From: Ectobacillus funiculus
GTDB lineage: Bacteria; Bacillota; Bacilli; Bacillales; Bacillaceae_G
DNA: 64,000 nucleotides
Assembly (NCBI RefSeq): GCF_042429435.1
Contig: NZ_JBHMAF010000073.1
Strand: one strand, 5' to 3'
A program made the translations under genes and the position numbers. This document shows, piece by piece, positions 41,131-48,661 of this stretch. The notes beneath the pieces are model-generated. The model was given only the letters and a program-made list of their open reading frames with translations, was not told the origin of the DNA and searched no databases. Positions within the stretch are counted from its first letter, which is position 1. Each line of letters starts with the position of its first letter.

Positions 41131-41997
41131 TCAATAAGTATTAGAATAATCATTTAAAAATTCAATAAAACTTTTAACTATAGATAGCCGGAGAGAGTCT
41201 TGATCATACATTAACCATGTATTTCTTACTACAGGCTCCCCATTTTTGTAGGTTAACTGGTATGTGTGAAGGTGATCAGAAGGCTGTAAACAAATTTCAG
41301 GTAGTATAGCAATTCCTAAATCATTTTTGACCATTTCTTTACATGTTTCCTGTCTATCTGTTTCCATCGTGACAAATGGTGGTTCTGAAAACCTATCGTG
41401 CCACCAGCCATCAATGAGACCTTTTAGCGAACTATCTGTTTTGTAATTAATAAAGGGCAGCTCTGCTAGCTTGGTCATGTCCACCTCTTTTTTAGAAATC
41501 AAACAAAGCCTCTCTTTATGTATCAATGTTTTGATTCCATACCAATTGTAGTTACCTCTCAGTATTCCTAACTGTACACTGGAGGAATGAAGAAGGTTCA
41601 TAATATCTGTGCTCCATCCCGTATTTACATTAAATTGTACATTAGGGTATTTCTCCGAAAACCGTTTCAATATTCTAGGCAATTTATATTGGGCGAAATT
41701 ACTTGAAACTCCTAGTCTCAAAGTTCCTCTTACTTCATTCTTCATATTCAATATATGATCTTTCGTTCTTTGCATTTTTTTTATCATTTCATCTGCATAA
41801 TTTGCCAAATAGAGTCCTTCCGAAGTGAACTCAATTCCCCCTCTTATTTTGAAAAACAAACTGGTCCCGAATTGTTGTTCTAAATTTTTCAATCTATATG
41901 TTAACGCTGGCTGAGAAATATACAAACGCTCTGCAGCCCGGCTAATATTTCTCTCCTCATATAGAACTCTTATAGCGACCCAATCCTTCTCATCCAT
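41131..41997 (-). CDS. LysR-family regulator, divergent to the PrpF-family gene
   Basis: A 288-residue LysR regulator: MDEKDWVAIRVLYEERNISR with the HTH AERLYISQPALTYRLKNLEQ, then an effector domain with GTLRLGVSSNFAQYKLPRIL and ETDRQETCKEMVKNDLGIAI. It is a paralogue of the LysR at 36164, apparently from duplication with each copy now facing its own target. AGGAG precedes the ATG. The divergent layout predicts control of the PrpF-family gene 140 bp away, with an organic acid or its derivative as ligand. The ligand is inferred from context only. Confidence 0.9.
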   Translation of the reverse strand: MDEKDWVAIRVLYEERNISRAAERLYISQPALTYRLKNLEQQFGTSLFFKIRGGIEFTSEGLYLANYADEMIKKMQRTKDHILNMKNEVRGTLRLGVSSNFAQYKLPRILKRFSEKYPNVQFNVNTGWSTDIMNLLHSSSVQLGILRGNYNWYGIKTLIHKERLCLISKKEVDMTKLAELPFINYKTDSSLKGLIDGWWHDRFSEPPFVTMETDRQETCKEMVKNDLGIAILPEICLQPSDHLHTYQLTYKNGEPVVRNTWLMYDQDSLRLSIVKSFIEFLNDYSNTY

Positions 41998-42140
41998 GCT
42001 GTACAGCTCCTATCCGTTTTGATTATAAGTTTTTTTTGGTTTTTTTCTATTAAATTATCTATTGTACTTATGATTCAGCTTATCATACTATGTCTTTAGA
42101 AGCACCGGTACTTTTAAATAAAGAATAAGAAAAGGTGGGT

Positions 42141-43274
42141 ATGGGGATGAAGGTACCAGTTGTTGTTATGCGTGGCGGAACAAGTAAAGGTGTATTTCTC
42201 GCTTTCGAGCATATGCCAACCAATCAATTACTTTGGGAAGACTTTTTATTAGATATTATGGGGAGTCCGGATCATAGACAGATTGATGGACTTGGTGGAG
42301 CAAATTCGTTAACGAGTAAAGCAGCTATTATCAAGAAATCCGATTTGGAAGGGATAGATGTAGAATATACCTTTGCGCAAATCAGCATTGAGAATCAAAT
42401 GGTTGATTTTAAAGGGAATTGCGGCAATATTTCATCTGCAGTAGGACCTTATGCTATTCAACAGGGATTGGTGCCTGCAAAGGAACCTATCACAACTGTG
42501 AGAATATTCAATACAAATACGCAGAAGGTAATTATAGCTGAGGTTGAAGTTGAAAATGGACAGGTTAAAACAGATGGAAGCTGTTCAATTCCTGGAGTTC
42601 CCGGAACTGGATCCCCCATTTACCTTTCCTTCACTCGTGCAGAAGGTGCAGTAACAGGAAAGCTGTTCCCGACCGGAAATCCTATAGACATAATTGAAAC
42701 ACCTAGCGGCTCAATACCTATATCTATTATTGATGTGGCAAATCCATTAGTCTTTGTAAGGGCCCAGGACATCGGGCTTACCGGAACTGAGTTACCCCAT
42801 GAGTATTCTCAAGAAAAATTAAAGGAAATGGAGGAAATAAGGTCCGTAGCAGCTGAAATATGTCAGTTTTCCCAAAAAGAAGAAGCAACTAAGAAATCTC
42901 CCGCTGTGCCAAAAATGACGATCATCGCTCCTCCTATGGATTATACTGACCTGACAGGAGTAGAACGAAAAGCTTCGGATATGGACTTGATTATAAGAAT
43001 GATGTCTATGCAAAAACCACATCAAGCCCTTGCGATTACCGGTGCGATTTGTACAACAGCAGGCGCCTTCTTAAAGGATACGATTTTATCCAATATTGTA
43101 ACAGTGACTGAAGAAGTAGTTCGCTTAGCACATCCCGCTGGTATTATGCAAACAAAGGTAGATATACTTGCAGGACATATAGCAGCAATTAAGGTAGTTC
43201 GTACAGCCCGCACTATTCTAGAAGGATATGTGTACACAAAACGAAACTATGAACTTTCCTATCAATTAGCTTGA
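42141..43274 (+). CDS. PrpF-family isomerase (aconitate / methylaconitate isomerase-like)
   Basis: A 377-residue protein of the PrpF (DUF453) family, a two-domain diaminopimelate-epimerase-like fold. KVPVVVMRGGTSKGVFLAFE, IDGLGGANSLTSKAAIIKKS, KGNCGNISSAVGPYAI and VRLAHPAGIMQTKVDILAG are the conserved blocks around the active-site residues. Characterised relatives isomerise 2-methylaconitate in the 2-methylcitrate cycle or interconvert cis- and trans-aconitate. No prpB/C/D genes are in the window, so an aconitate-type substrate is at least as likely. The start may be ATG 42141 or 42147; AAAAGGTGGG suits the second slightly better. Divergent to a LysR gene. Confidence 0.87.
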   Translation: MGMKVPVVVMRGGTSKGVFLAFEHMPTNQLLWEDFLLDIMGSPDHRQIDGLGGANSLTSKAAIIKKSDLEGIDVEYTFAQISIENQMVDFKGNCGNISSAVGPYAIQQGLVPAKEPITTVRIFNTNTQKVIIAEVEVENGQVKTDGSCSIPGVPGTGSPIYLSFTRAEGAVTGKLFPTGNPIDIIETPSGSIPISIIDVANPLVFVRAQDIGLTGTELPHEYSQEKLKEMEEIRSVAAEICQFSQKEEATKKSPAVPKMTIIAPPMDYTDLTGVERKASDMDLIIRMMSMQKPHQALAITGAICTTAGAFLKDTILSNIVTVTEEVVRLAHPAGIMQTKVDILAGHIAAIKVVRTARTILEGYVYTKRNYELSYQLA

Positions 43275-43327
43275 TTTCATACCGTCTAAGGAAAATAAAA
43301 AATTTATTTTAACTTGGGGGATTTTCT

Positions 43328-43480
43328 ATGTGGATCATTACTACGTACAAAAACAATGGTATTAAGATGCTTGAATTTGAAAAGGAAGAGGAAGCAAGAG
43401 AAGTATTCAAAAACATTCAAGACAACAAGATTCTTACCGAAGTTATTTATTTTAATGATCCATGTTTCGCTTATGCTTAA
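43328..43480 (+). CDS. 50-residue acidic small protein
   Basis: ATG (43328) follows GGGGG with 7 nt spacing and encodes MWIITTYKNNGIKMLEFEKE, then EEAREVFKNIQDNKILTEVIYF and NDPCFAYA. The predicted pattern is beta-strand, beta-strand, amphipathic helix, beta-strand, a compact alpha/beta microprotein. The long stem-loop at 43523-43580 would terminate it. It lies 54 bp after the PrpF gene, possibly in one transcript. I believe similar 45-50 residue proteins occur in Bacillus, but I know no function. Confidence 0.6.
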   Translation: MWIITTYKNNGIKMLEFEKEEEAREVFKNIQDNKILTEVIYFNDPCFAYA

Positions 43481-43522
43481 ACTCCTTGTAACTGCATATC
43501 TTAGCAAATTACTCACCTGAAT

Positions 43523-43580
43523 TAAAAGGAGATAAGTCAAGGATTCTTCTAGCAAATCCTCGGCTTATCCCTTTATTTTT
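43523..43580 (+). terminator. Long stem-loop terminator
   Basis: AAAAGGAGATAAG pairs with CTTATCCCTTTA (mismatched once), with an inner AGGATT/AATCCT stem, followed by TTTTTAC. Confidence 0.75.
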
Positions 43581-43582
43581 AC

Positions 43583-43678
43583 TTACAAGTATATATCCAG
43601 CTTTTGTGCATTTGAGCCGCTTGCATATGAAATATCCAAATACTTCTTTCGAATGGAAGAAGTATTTGCCGCTTTCAT
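43583..43678 (-). pseudogene. 5' remnant of an alpha/beta-hydrolase (esterase) gene
   Basis: Behind GAGGTGGT, an ATG at 43678 opens a 31-codon frame: MKAANTSSIRKKYLDISYAS and GSNAQKLDIYL, then TAA. KKYLDISYA...AQKLDIYLP is the usual N-terminus of BD-FAE/esterase-lipase proteins, directly before the HGGG oxyanion motif, which is absent here. The stop and the plus-strand terminator follow at once, so the rest of the gene (about 250 residues) is deleted. Confidence 0.65.
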
Positions 43679-43795
43679 ACCACCACCTCACCTAAGAACA
43701 ACATTTCCCCTATTCATTTTTTTCCTTTCCCCCATTCATAACTAGATGGAATTTTACATTTTTTAGCAGTCGAACCTTAACTTGATGGCTACAGA

Positions 43796-44221
43796 TTATA
43801 GCCTCTCTCTTCGTGCTGTCGCGGAATTCATAATAAAATAGCTAATCACTAACACTAAAATAGCTAATGTGTACAAAAGGGTATGCATCGGATTCTCATA
43901 ATGTACAATAATTAAACGAATCAATGCAGTAATACCAATGTATAAGAAATAGCGTATCGGGAAGTGATAATGCTCTTGAAAATATTTTACGATCATTGCT
44001 ATAAATTCAAAATACAAAAAGAAAACTAAAATACTCTCAAGAAGCTCATACTGCGTATTAACACCTTCACCAAAAAAGGAAAAACGAATGAAATGGATGA
44101 TTTCCTTACCTAGCATAAAACACAAGGCAATAGCCAGTATAATTAATGCAACATTTAAGATAGATTGAAGAACGAATGAAATCTTAAGCTTTGACCCGGT
44201 CACTTTACCTTGCTCCTTCAT
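43796..44221 (-). CDS. psiE: PsiE-family membrane protein
   Basis: A 141-residue protein with four hydrophobic segments (LNVALIILAIALCFMLGKEI, LESILVFFLYFEFIAMIVKY, YFLYIGITALIRLIIVHYE, LLYTLAILVLVISYFI). This matches the PsiE family, named for phosphate-starvation induction in E. coli, where its role is unknown. The FEFIAMIVKYF and IGITALIRLIIV blocks are conserved family positions. GGAGGAG precedes the ATG. Single gene. No Pho box was recognised upstream, so induction by phosphate is not shown here. Confidence 0.9.
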   Translation of the reverse strand: MKEQGKVTGSKLKISFVLQSILNVALIILAIALCFMLGKEIIHFIRFSFFGEGVNTQYELLESILVFFLYFEFIAMIVKYFQEHYHFPIRYFLYIGITALIRLIIVHYENPMHTLLYTLAILVLVISYFIMNSATARRERL

Positions 44222-44369
44222 TGAAACTCCTCCGATTATAGTAGATTTTCTAAGGATGCTAGAGCATCCCAGGTTTCGGGAATAGATGAAATGAATTCCA
44301 AAACCTATCTACTATGTTACCTAAAGAAGGAGGGATAATTCAATAACTAAAAACTAGTCTCTTTCTAAT

Positions 44370-44458
44370 GGTACGTCTGCACTTATACTTTATTTCTAAA
44401 ATCTACTGATGTGTCAGATTCTCATTTAGCCGGAAATTTATCCTTTCTTACATACAGC
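44370..44458 (+). repeat. Dispersed 134-bp repeat, copy 9 (right two-thirds, diverged)
   Basis: CTGCACTTATACTTTATTTC, CTAAAATCTACTGATG and GCCGGAAATTTATCCTTTC follow the family order. It directly abuts the 5'-nucleotidase terminator at 44461. Confidence 0.8.
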
Positions 44459-44460
44459 AT

Positions 44461-44497
44461 AAAAAACAAGGCTACATAAGGTCTCCTTGTTTTTTCA
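44461..44497. terminator. Terminator of the 5'-nucleotidase gene
   Basis: AAAAAACAAGG pairs with CCTTGTTTTTT around a 14-nt loop. It reads in both directions. Confidence 0.85.
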
Positions 44498-44551
44498 CAT
44501 TTTATCTGTCATTAGTCCTACCGCTCTATTTTGTATCCGCTCATTTCAGTA

Positions 44552-46354
44552 TCAGTACTTCAGCTTATGAATTCTTTTTTCTTCGATACTAAAGCTAAAC
44601 GGCTGAGATTGAGCTTTGATAAACTCCACTAATGCATCTAAATCAACAGGACCTGTTTCTCTATCTGTCCCTTCCCTCAATATCGTAAAACCATCACCGC
44701 CGTCAGCCAGAAAACTATTCACTGTTACAGTATAGCTCTTATTTGCAGCCAAGCTTGTTCCATCAGGCAGCTGAATATCCATAACCTTTTTACCGATAGG
44801 CTGGTTATCATCCCATGTGTAGGTGAAGCCGGAAATCTGAAGCATTGTCTGTTTTTGCCCTTGCCATTGCTGGTTTAGCACAGCCCATATTTGTTCACCC
44901 GTTAGATTCATCTTCACTAACTTATTGTTAAATGGCTGAACGGTAAATAAGTGTCCCCAAGTAACATCTCCAGCACCAACGTCTGCCCGAATGCCGCCAG
45001 GATTCATTAAAGCAAAATCTGTTTTCATGAGAGCTCGCTGAGAATCAGCAATTACATTGCCTAATAGAGACTCACCATCTTCATTTTGCAGGGAGATTAA
45101 CGGTACCTTTGCGACCCCAATAAGACGATTTACGATAGGCTCTACCTTCACCTCATATTGTTGAATCATCCGTTTTGTCACTGCATCAGGTTCGATACCC
45201 TCTTGGAATACATTCACAATTTCCGCACTTTTATTCATAATATTCTTCGTTCCCGGATCAATCTCTAGATCGACATCAGAAAAGGCCGTTCCATAAGAAT
45301 AGGATTGAATGAGCAGTTTCCCATCCACTATTGCATTCATATATGCGTGATTGTGGCCTCCATAAATAATATCAACTTCCTCATCCACCGCATGGGCAAT
45401 TTCTGTTAACCTACCGACGGCTTGCTCACCATTAAAGCCTGAAGAGCCTGGGTTATGAGCGAGAACAACGATGGCTCGTACCCCTATTTTTTTTAGCGCG
45501 GCTACCGAGCGATTAATTGCTTGTGCCTCATCAATAAATTTAATCCCATTCACTCCGCTCAGAATAACTACATTCGGTGTATGAGTGGTACATACTCCAA
45601 TGAATCCAATCTGTATGCCGTTCACCTCTATCACCTTATATGGCGGGAATATGGGGCTACCTGTTTTTTCATTAATTACGTTAGCTACAATCCAAGGAAA
45701 GGCTGCTCCTCCGAAATTCCCTGTTTTTGCATGTGTACCACCGTTAATCAAACGGAGAAGCTCGTTAATGCCTTCATCGAACTCATGATTTCCCATTGTA
45801 CCGATATGAAAATGCAGCTGATTTAGAAAATCGACTGTAGGCTCATCCTGCAGTAAAGCAGAAACTGGGGCACTTGCACCAACCATGTCTCCTACATGGA
45901 CCAATAGGGTATTCTTATTTTCCGCAGTATGCTTCTTCAAGTAAGTGGCAAGATAGTCCGCCCGTCCGACAGATTTCCCGTTTACTTTGCGAGTCACATT
46001 CAGTTGACCATGTAAATCATTAATCCCGAGCAATTGAATTTTAATATAGCGGGGATTACCCGCAGGTTTTTTATGTTGTTTTTTAGTAGGACGATTGCTA
46101 ATGTGACCCTGATAGCCATTGGATAGTCCTTGAGTATTCCCTGTCCCCGTGATAGCGCTAATGTGATTAACTCTCCCCCCTTGTTGGTTAACTCCTAAAA
46201 GCTTTGCAGCTTCTATATGTGCCTCCTGCTTTTCTTGATAACTTTGAAGCTTTACGTTGCTTGGATTATCGATAGCACTCTCGTCCATATGACTGTATCC
46301 CATCAAGATGAATACCAAAAACCCAATAAAAGGAATTCCCGGAAAAATACTCAT
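44552..46354 (-). CDS. Secreted 5'-nucleotidase / metallophosphoesterase (UshA family)
   Basis: A 600-residue exported enzyme. The N-terminus MSIFPGIPFIGFLVFILMGY is a hydrophobic export or anchor segment. The metallophosphatase domain follows from about residue 100 with IQLLGINDLHGQL, LVHVGDMVGASAP, TMGNHEFDEGINELL, VVLAHNPG and IIYGGHNHAY (metal ligands). The 5_nucleotid_C domain then has FALMNPGGIRADVGAGDVTW and VNSFLADGGDGF. It releases phosphate from nucleotides at the cell surface. There is no LPxTG or cell-wall repeat. The ATG at 46354 follows GGGAG; an in-frame GTG at 46360 is less well placed. Confidence 0.92.
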   Translation of the reverse strand: MSIFPGIPFIGFLVFILMGYSHMDESAIDNPSNVKLQSYQEKQEAHIEAAKLLGVNQQGGRVNHISAITGTGNTQGLSNGYQGHISNRPTKKQHKKPAGNPRYIKIQLLGINDLHGQLNVTRKVNGKSVGRADYLATYLKKHTAENKNTLLVHVGDMVGASAPVSALLQDEPTVDFLNQLHFHIGTMGNHEFDEGINELLRLINGGTHAKTGNFGGAAFPWIVANVINEKTGSPIFPPYKVIEVNGIQIGFIGVCTTHTPNVVILSGVNGIKFIDEAQAINRSVAALKKIGVRAIVVLAHNPGSSGFNGEQAVGRLTEIAHAVDEEVDIIYGGHNHAYMNAIVDGKLLIQSYSYGTAFSDVDLEIDPGTKNIMNKSAEIVNVFQEGIEPDAVTKRMIQQYEVKVEPIVNRLIGVAKVPLISLQNEDGESLLGNVIADSQRALMKTDFALMNPGGIRADVGAGDVTWGHLFTVQPFNNKLVKMNLTGEQIWAVLNQQWQGQKQTMLQISGFTYTWDDNQPIGKKVMDIQLPDGTSLAANKSYTVTVNSFLADGGDGFTILREGTDRETGPVDLDALVEFIKAQSQPFSFSIEEKRIHKLKY

Positions 46355-46437
46355 GAACACTTCTCCCTTATCCTAGAAGATAGTAAAGCACATCTAGTAT
46401 TTGTAGACTAAAAAACCTTATTCCGGTTTTAAAGCGG

Positions 46438-46531
46438 TCTAGACAGAAGCGTAGTTGCACTGTATTCCTAAAATTTCCGACTACGTCGAATTCGCTTCTA
46501 GCTGAAAATTTATACCTTCCTAGTAGTGAAA
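46438..46531 (+). repeat. Dispersed 134-bp repeat, copy 10 (left hairpins lost)
   Basis: It runs from TCTAGACAGAAGCGTAGTTG through TGTATTCCTAAAATTTCC and GCTGAAAATTTATACC. The CTTATA before the TGTATTCC block is missing. It lies between divergent genes with no terminator. Confidence 0.85.
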
Positions 46532-46677
46532 CAAAGACCCGAACCTCTTGTCTATTTGCACAAAAATATAGACATTTTTTGTTCACATTTACAAAAAAAT
46601 CTTATATTTATTTTATTCTAAGCATTGTAATTTCACATTTTCAAATTATAATTACTAAAAAAGGGGGATGGAATACA

Positions 46678-46902
46678 ATGGTTATTCATTTTGAATTAAG
46701 AGACAAAGATGATGTATTGAAACTGAATCGACTCGCTACAAGCTACGGCTTCGACATTTGGGTTCACGACGAGGAAAAAATGTTCGATGCTAAAACATTA
46801 CTTGCTTTATACACTCTTCCATTCAATAAAACACTTAAATTGGTGGTAGAGGATGGAGTAGAGTCTAAATCTTTACTGCGTGAGATGGAAGATTTTCAAT
46901 AA
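46678..46902 (+). CDS. HPr-like protein lacking the phosphorylatable His
   Basis: A 74-residue protein whose sequence follows the HPr fold: VIHFELRDKDDVLKLNRLAT, YGFDIWVHDEEKMFDAKTLL, ALYTLPFNKTLKLVVEDG and a final helix. Compared with HPr, the loop carrying His15 is absent, and the Ser46 region (KSIMGVMSL in HPr) reads KTLLALYTL, with Thr at the Ser46 position. It therefore cannot act as a PTS phosphocarrier; a regulatory or binding role is possible, as for Crh, which also lacks the His. GGGGG precedes the ATG. Single gene. Confidence 0.75.
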   Translation: MVIHFELRDKDDVLKLNRLATSYGFDIWVHDEEKMFDAKTLLALYTLPFNKTLKLVVEDGVESKSLLREMEDFQ

Positions 46903-47011
46903 AGGATTATCATTTGTATGAAATAAACACTATTGCAACAAAGCTAATATTACACGGTCTTATTCTTGATAATATGTTAACAATCTTACTAATTTCGATA
47001 AAGCCATACAA

Positions 47012-47046
47012 AAAAGCAGACCTTTTTGCAATAAAAGGTCTGCTTT
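47012..47046. terminator. Bidirectional terminator
   Basis: AAAAGCAGACCTTTT pairs with AAAAGGTCTGCTTTC around TGCAAT. It serves the convergent HPr-like and YebC genes. Confidence 0.92.
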
Positions 47047-47052
47047 CTTGTA

Positions 47053-47772
47053 TTATTCACCTAAATCCACATTGTGGTACACTTGCTGTACATCCTCTAA
47101 ATCTTCTAATGCATCAATTAGCTTTTCAAACTTTGCTTGTGCGTCTTCTGGAAGGGTTACCTCATTTTGCGCAAGCATTGTTAGCTCTGCAACTGTAAAC
47201 TCAGTGACACCAGCATCTTTGAATGCTTCCTGCACGGCATGGAATTGGTCAGGCTCAGCATATACAATAACTGAATCCTCTTCTTCCAGCACGTCACGTA
47301 CGTCTACATCCGCTTCCATTAATAATTCAAGCACTTCATCTGCTGTCTTGCCTTCAACACCGATAACAGCCGTTGCATCAAACATATATGCTACAGATCC
47401 GCTTACACCTAAGTTGCCACCGTTTTTATTAAATGGGGCACGTACTTCTGCCGCAGTACGATTCACATTGTTTGTAAGAGCATCTACAATTATCATTGAT
47501 CCACTTGGCCCAAATCCTTCATAACGGAGCTCAGTATAATTTTCCTCTGCGCCGCCCTTTGCCTTTTCGATGGCACGATCAATAATTGTTTTTGGTACGT
47601 TATATGTTTTAGCACGCTCAAGTACAACACGTAAAGTTTGATTGGATTCCGGATTTGGCTCGCCTTGCTTGGCTGCTACATAAATTTCGCGTCCAAACTT
47701 TGCATAAATACGACTTGTACTTGCATCCTTTGAAGCTTTCTTTTCTTTAATATTGTTCCACTTACGACCCAT
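47053..47772 (-). CDS. yrbC: YebC/TACO1-family protein (YrbC)
   Basis: A 239-residue protein with the YebC signature: MGRKWNNIKEKKASKDASTS at the N-terminus, the central GYDDDD-like block replaced by EGFGPSGSMIIVDALTNNVN, and GGNLGVSGSVAYMFD. Members were annotated as transcription regulators, but several now appear to be ribosome-associated factors helping translation of difficult (for example proline-rich) stretches. Start by homology at MGRKW; GAAAGAGAG lies upstream. Single gene ending at a bidirectional terminator. Confidence 0.94.
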   Translation of the reverse strand: MGRKWNNIKEKKASKDASTSRIYAKFGREIYVAAKQGEPNPESNQTLRVVLERAKTYNVPKTIIDRAIEKAKGGAEENYTELRYEGFGPSGSMIIVDALTNNVNRTAAEVRAPFNKNGGNLGVSGSVAYMFDATAVIGVEGKTADEVLELLMEADVDVRDVLEEEDSVIVYAEPDQFHAVQEAFKDAGVTEFTVAELTMLAQNEVTLPEDAQAKFEKLIDALEDLEDVQQVYHNVDLGE

Positions 47773-47929
47773 ACTGTTTCACTCTCTTTCAACTTTGAAT
47801 CTACACAAAAGTATTAACATAAAACCAACTGTTTCTTCAACACTTTTTCAAAATAATGATAAAAAATTCGTTACTATTATACTGCTAACAAACAATCCTG
47901 ACAAAAGCTGACCTATTCAACAAATTATA

Positions 47930-48003
47930 TTATACACTGTATTCCTAAAATTTCCGACTACATCGAATTAGCTTCTAGCTGGAAATTTATCCTTTCTTAA
48001 AGT
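47930..48003 (+). repeat. Dispersed 134-bp repeat, copy 11 (right half)
   Basis: It runs from TACACTGTATTCCTAAAATT through CGACTACATCGAATT and GGAAATTTATCCTTTC. It runs directly into the leuD terminator. Confidence 0.88.
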
Positions 48004-48040
48004 ATGAAAAGAGCGACTATATGATAGCCGCTCTTTTCAT
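48004..48040. terminator. Terminator of the leuCD operon
   Basis: ATGAAAAGAGCG pairs with CGCTCTTTTCAT around an AT-rich loop. It lies 10 bp past the leuD stop. Confidence 0.85.
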
Positions 48041-48049
48041 AAAATGCTA

Positions 48050-48658
48050 TTAGAGCATAAAACTATAGGTTGGACGCTTAGAGTATTCGTATAATGCAAT
48101 TTTATCTTCCTGCTGTAATGTTAAAGCGATATCATCCATTCCTTGCAGAAGATGCTTTCTTCTGTGCTCTTCAATATTAAAATAAATGATATATCCTGTA
48201 GAATCCGTAATAATTTTGTTTTCTAAATCAATCTTTAAAGAATAGCCCTCTATCTCCCTTACATTCCGAAATAACTCCTCTACTCTCTCTTCCGGCAAAG
48301 CAATAGGCAAAAGGCCATTTTTAAAACAGTTGTTATAAAATATATCTGCAAAGGAAGATGCGATAATAACCTGGAAACCAAACTCCTTTAACGTCCAAGG
48401 TGCATGTTCCCGTGAAGATCCACACCCAAAATTTGATCGGCTTAATAAAATTGAAGCTTGTTTATAGCGTTCTTTATTAAGTTCAAACTGAGTATTTAAG
48501 CTTCCATCCTTCAGAAAACGCCATTCATGAAATAAATATTTACCGTATCCAGTTCGCTTAATGCTATTTAGGAAATACTTTGGAATGATAGCATCTGTAT
48601 CGACGTTTGACCGGTCTACTGGGGCTACTATTCCCTTAAATGTTTTAAATGCCTTCAA
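48050..48658 (-). CDS. leuD: 3-isopropylmalate dehydratase small subunit (LeuD-type)
   Basis: A 202-residue swivel-domain subunit: APVDRSNVDTDAIIPKYFLN, LLSRSNFGCGSSREHAPWTL (substrate-binding loop with the conserved GSSREHA) and FADIFYNNCFKNGLLPI. With LeuC it isomerises 2- and 3-isopropylmalate through dehydration and rehydration; the same family also hydrates citraconate and maleate. The start codon is TTG (48658), 7 nt after GGAGGG and 3 bp after the leuC stop. No leuA, leuB or ilv genes are nearby, unlike the usual Bacillus leucine operon, so a catabolic or side role is possible. Confidence 0.92.
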   Translation of the reverse strand: MKAFKTFKGIVAPVDRSNVDTDAIIPKYFLNSIKRTGYGKYLFHEWRFLKDGSLNTQFELNKERYKQASILLSRSNFGCGSSREHAPWTLKEFGFQVIIASSFADIFYNNCFKNGLLPIALPEERVEELFRNVREIEGYSLKIDLENKIITDSTGYIIYFNIEEHRRKHLLQGMDDIALTLQQEDKIALYEYSKRPTYSFML

Positions 48659-48661
48659 TTT

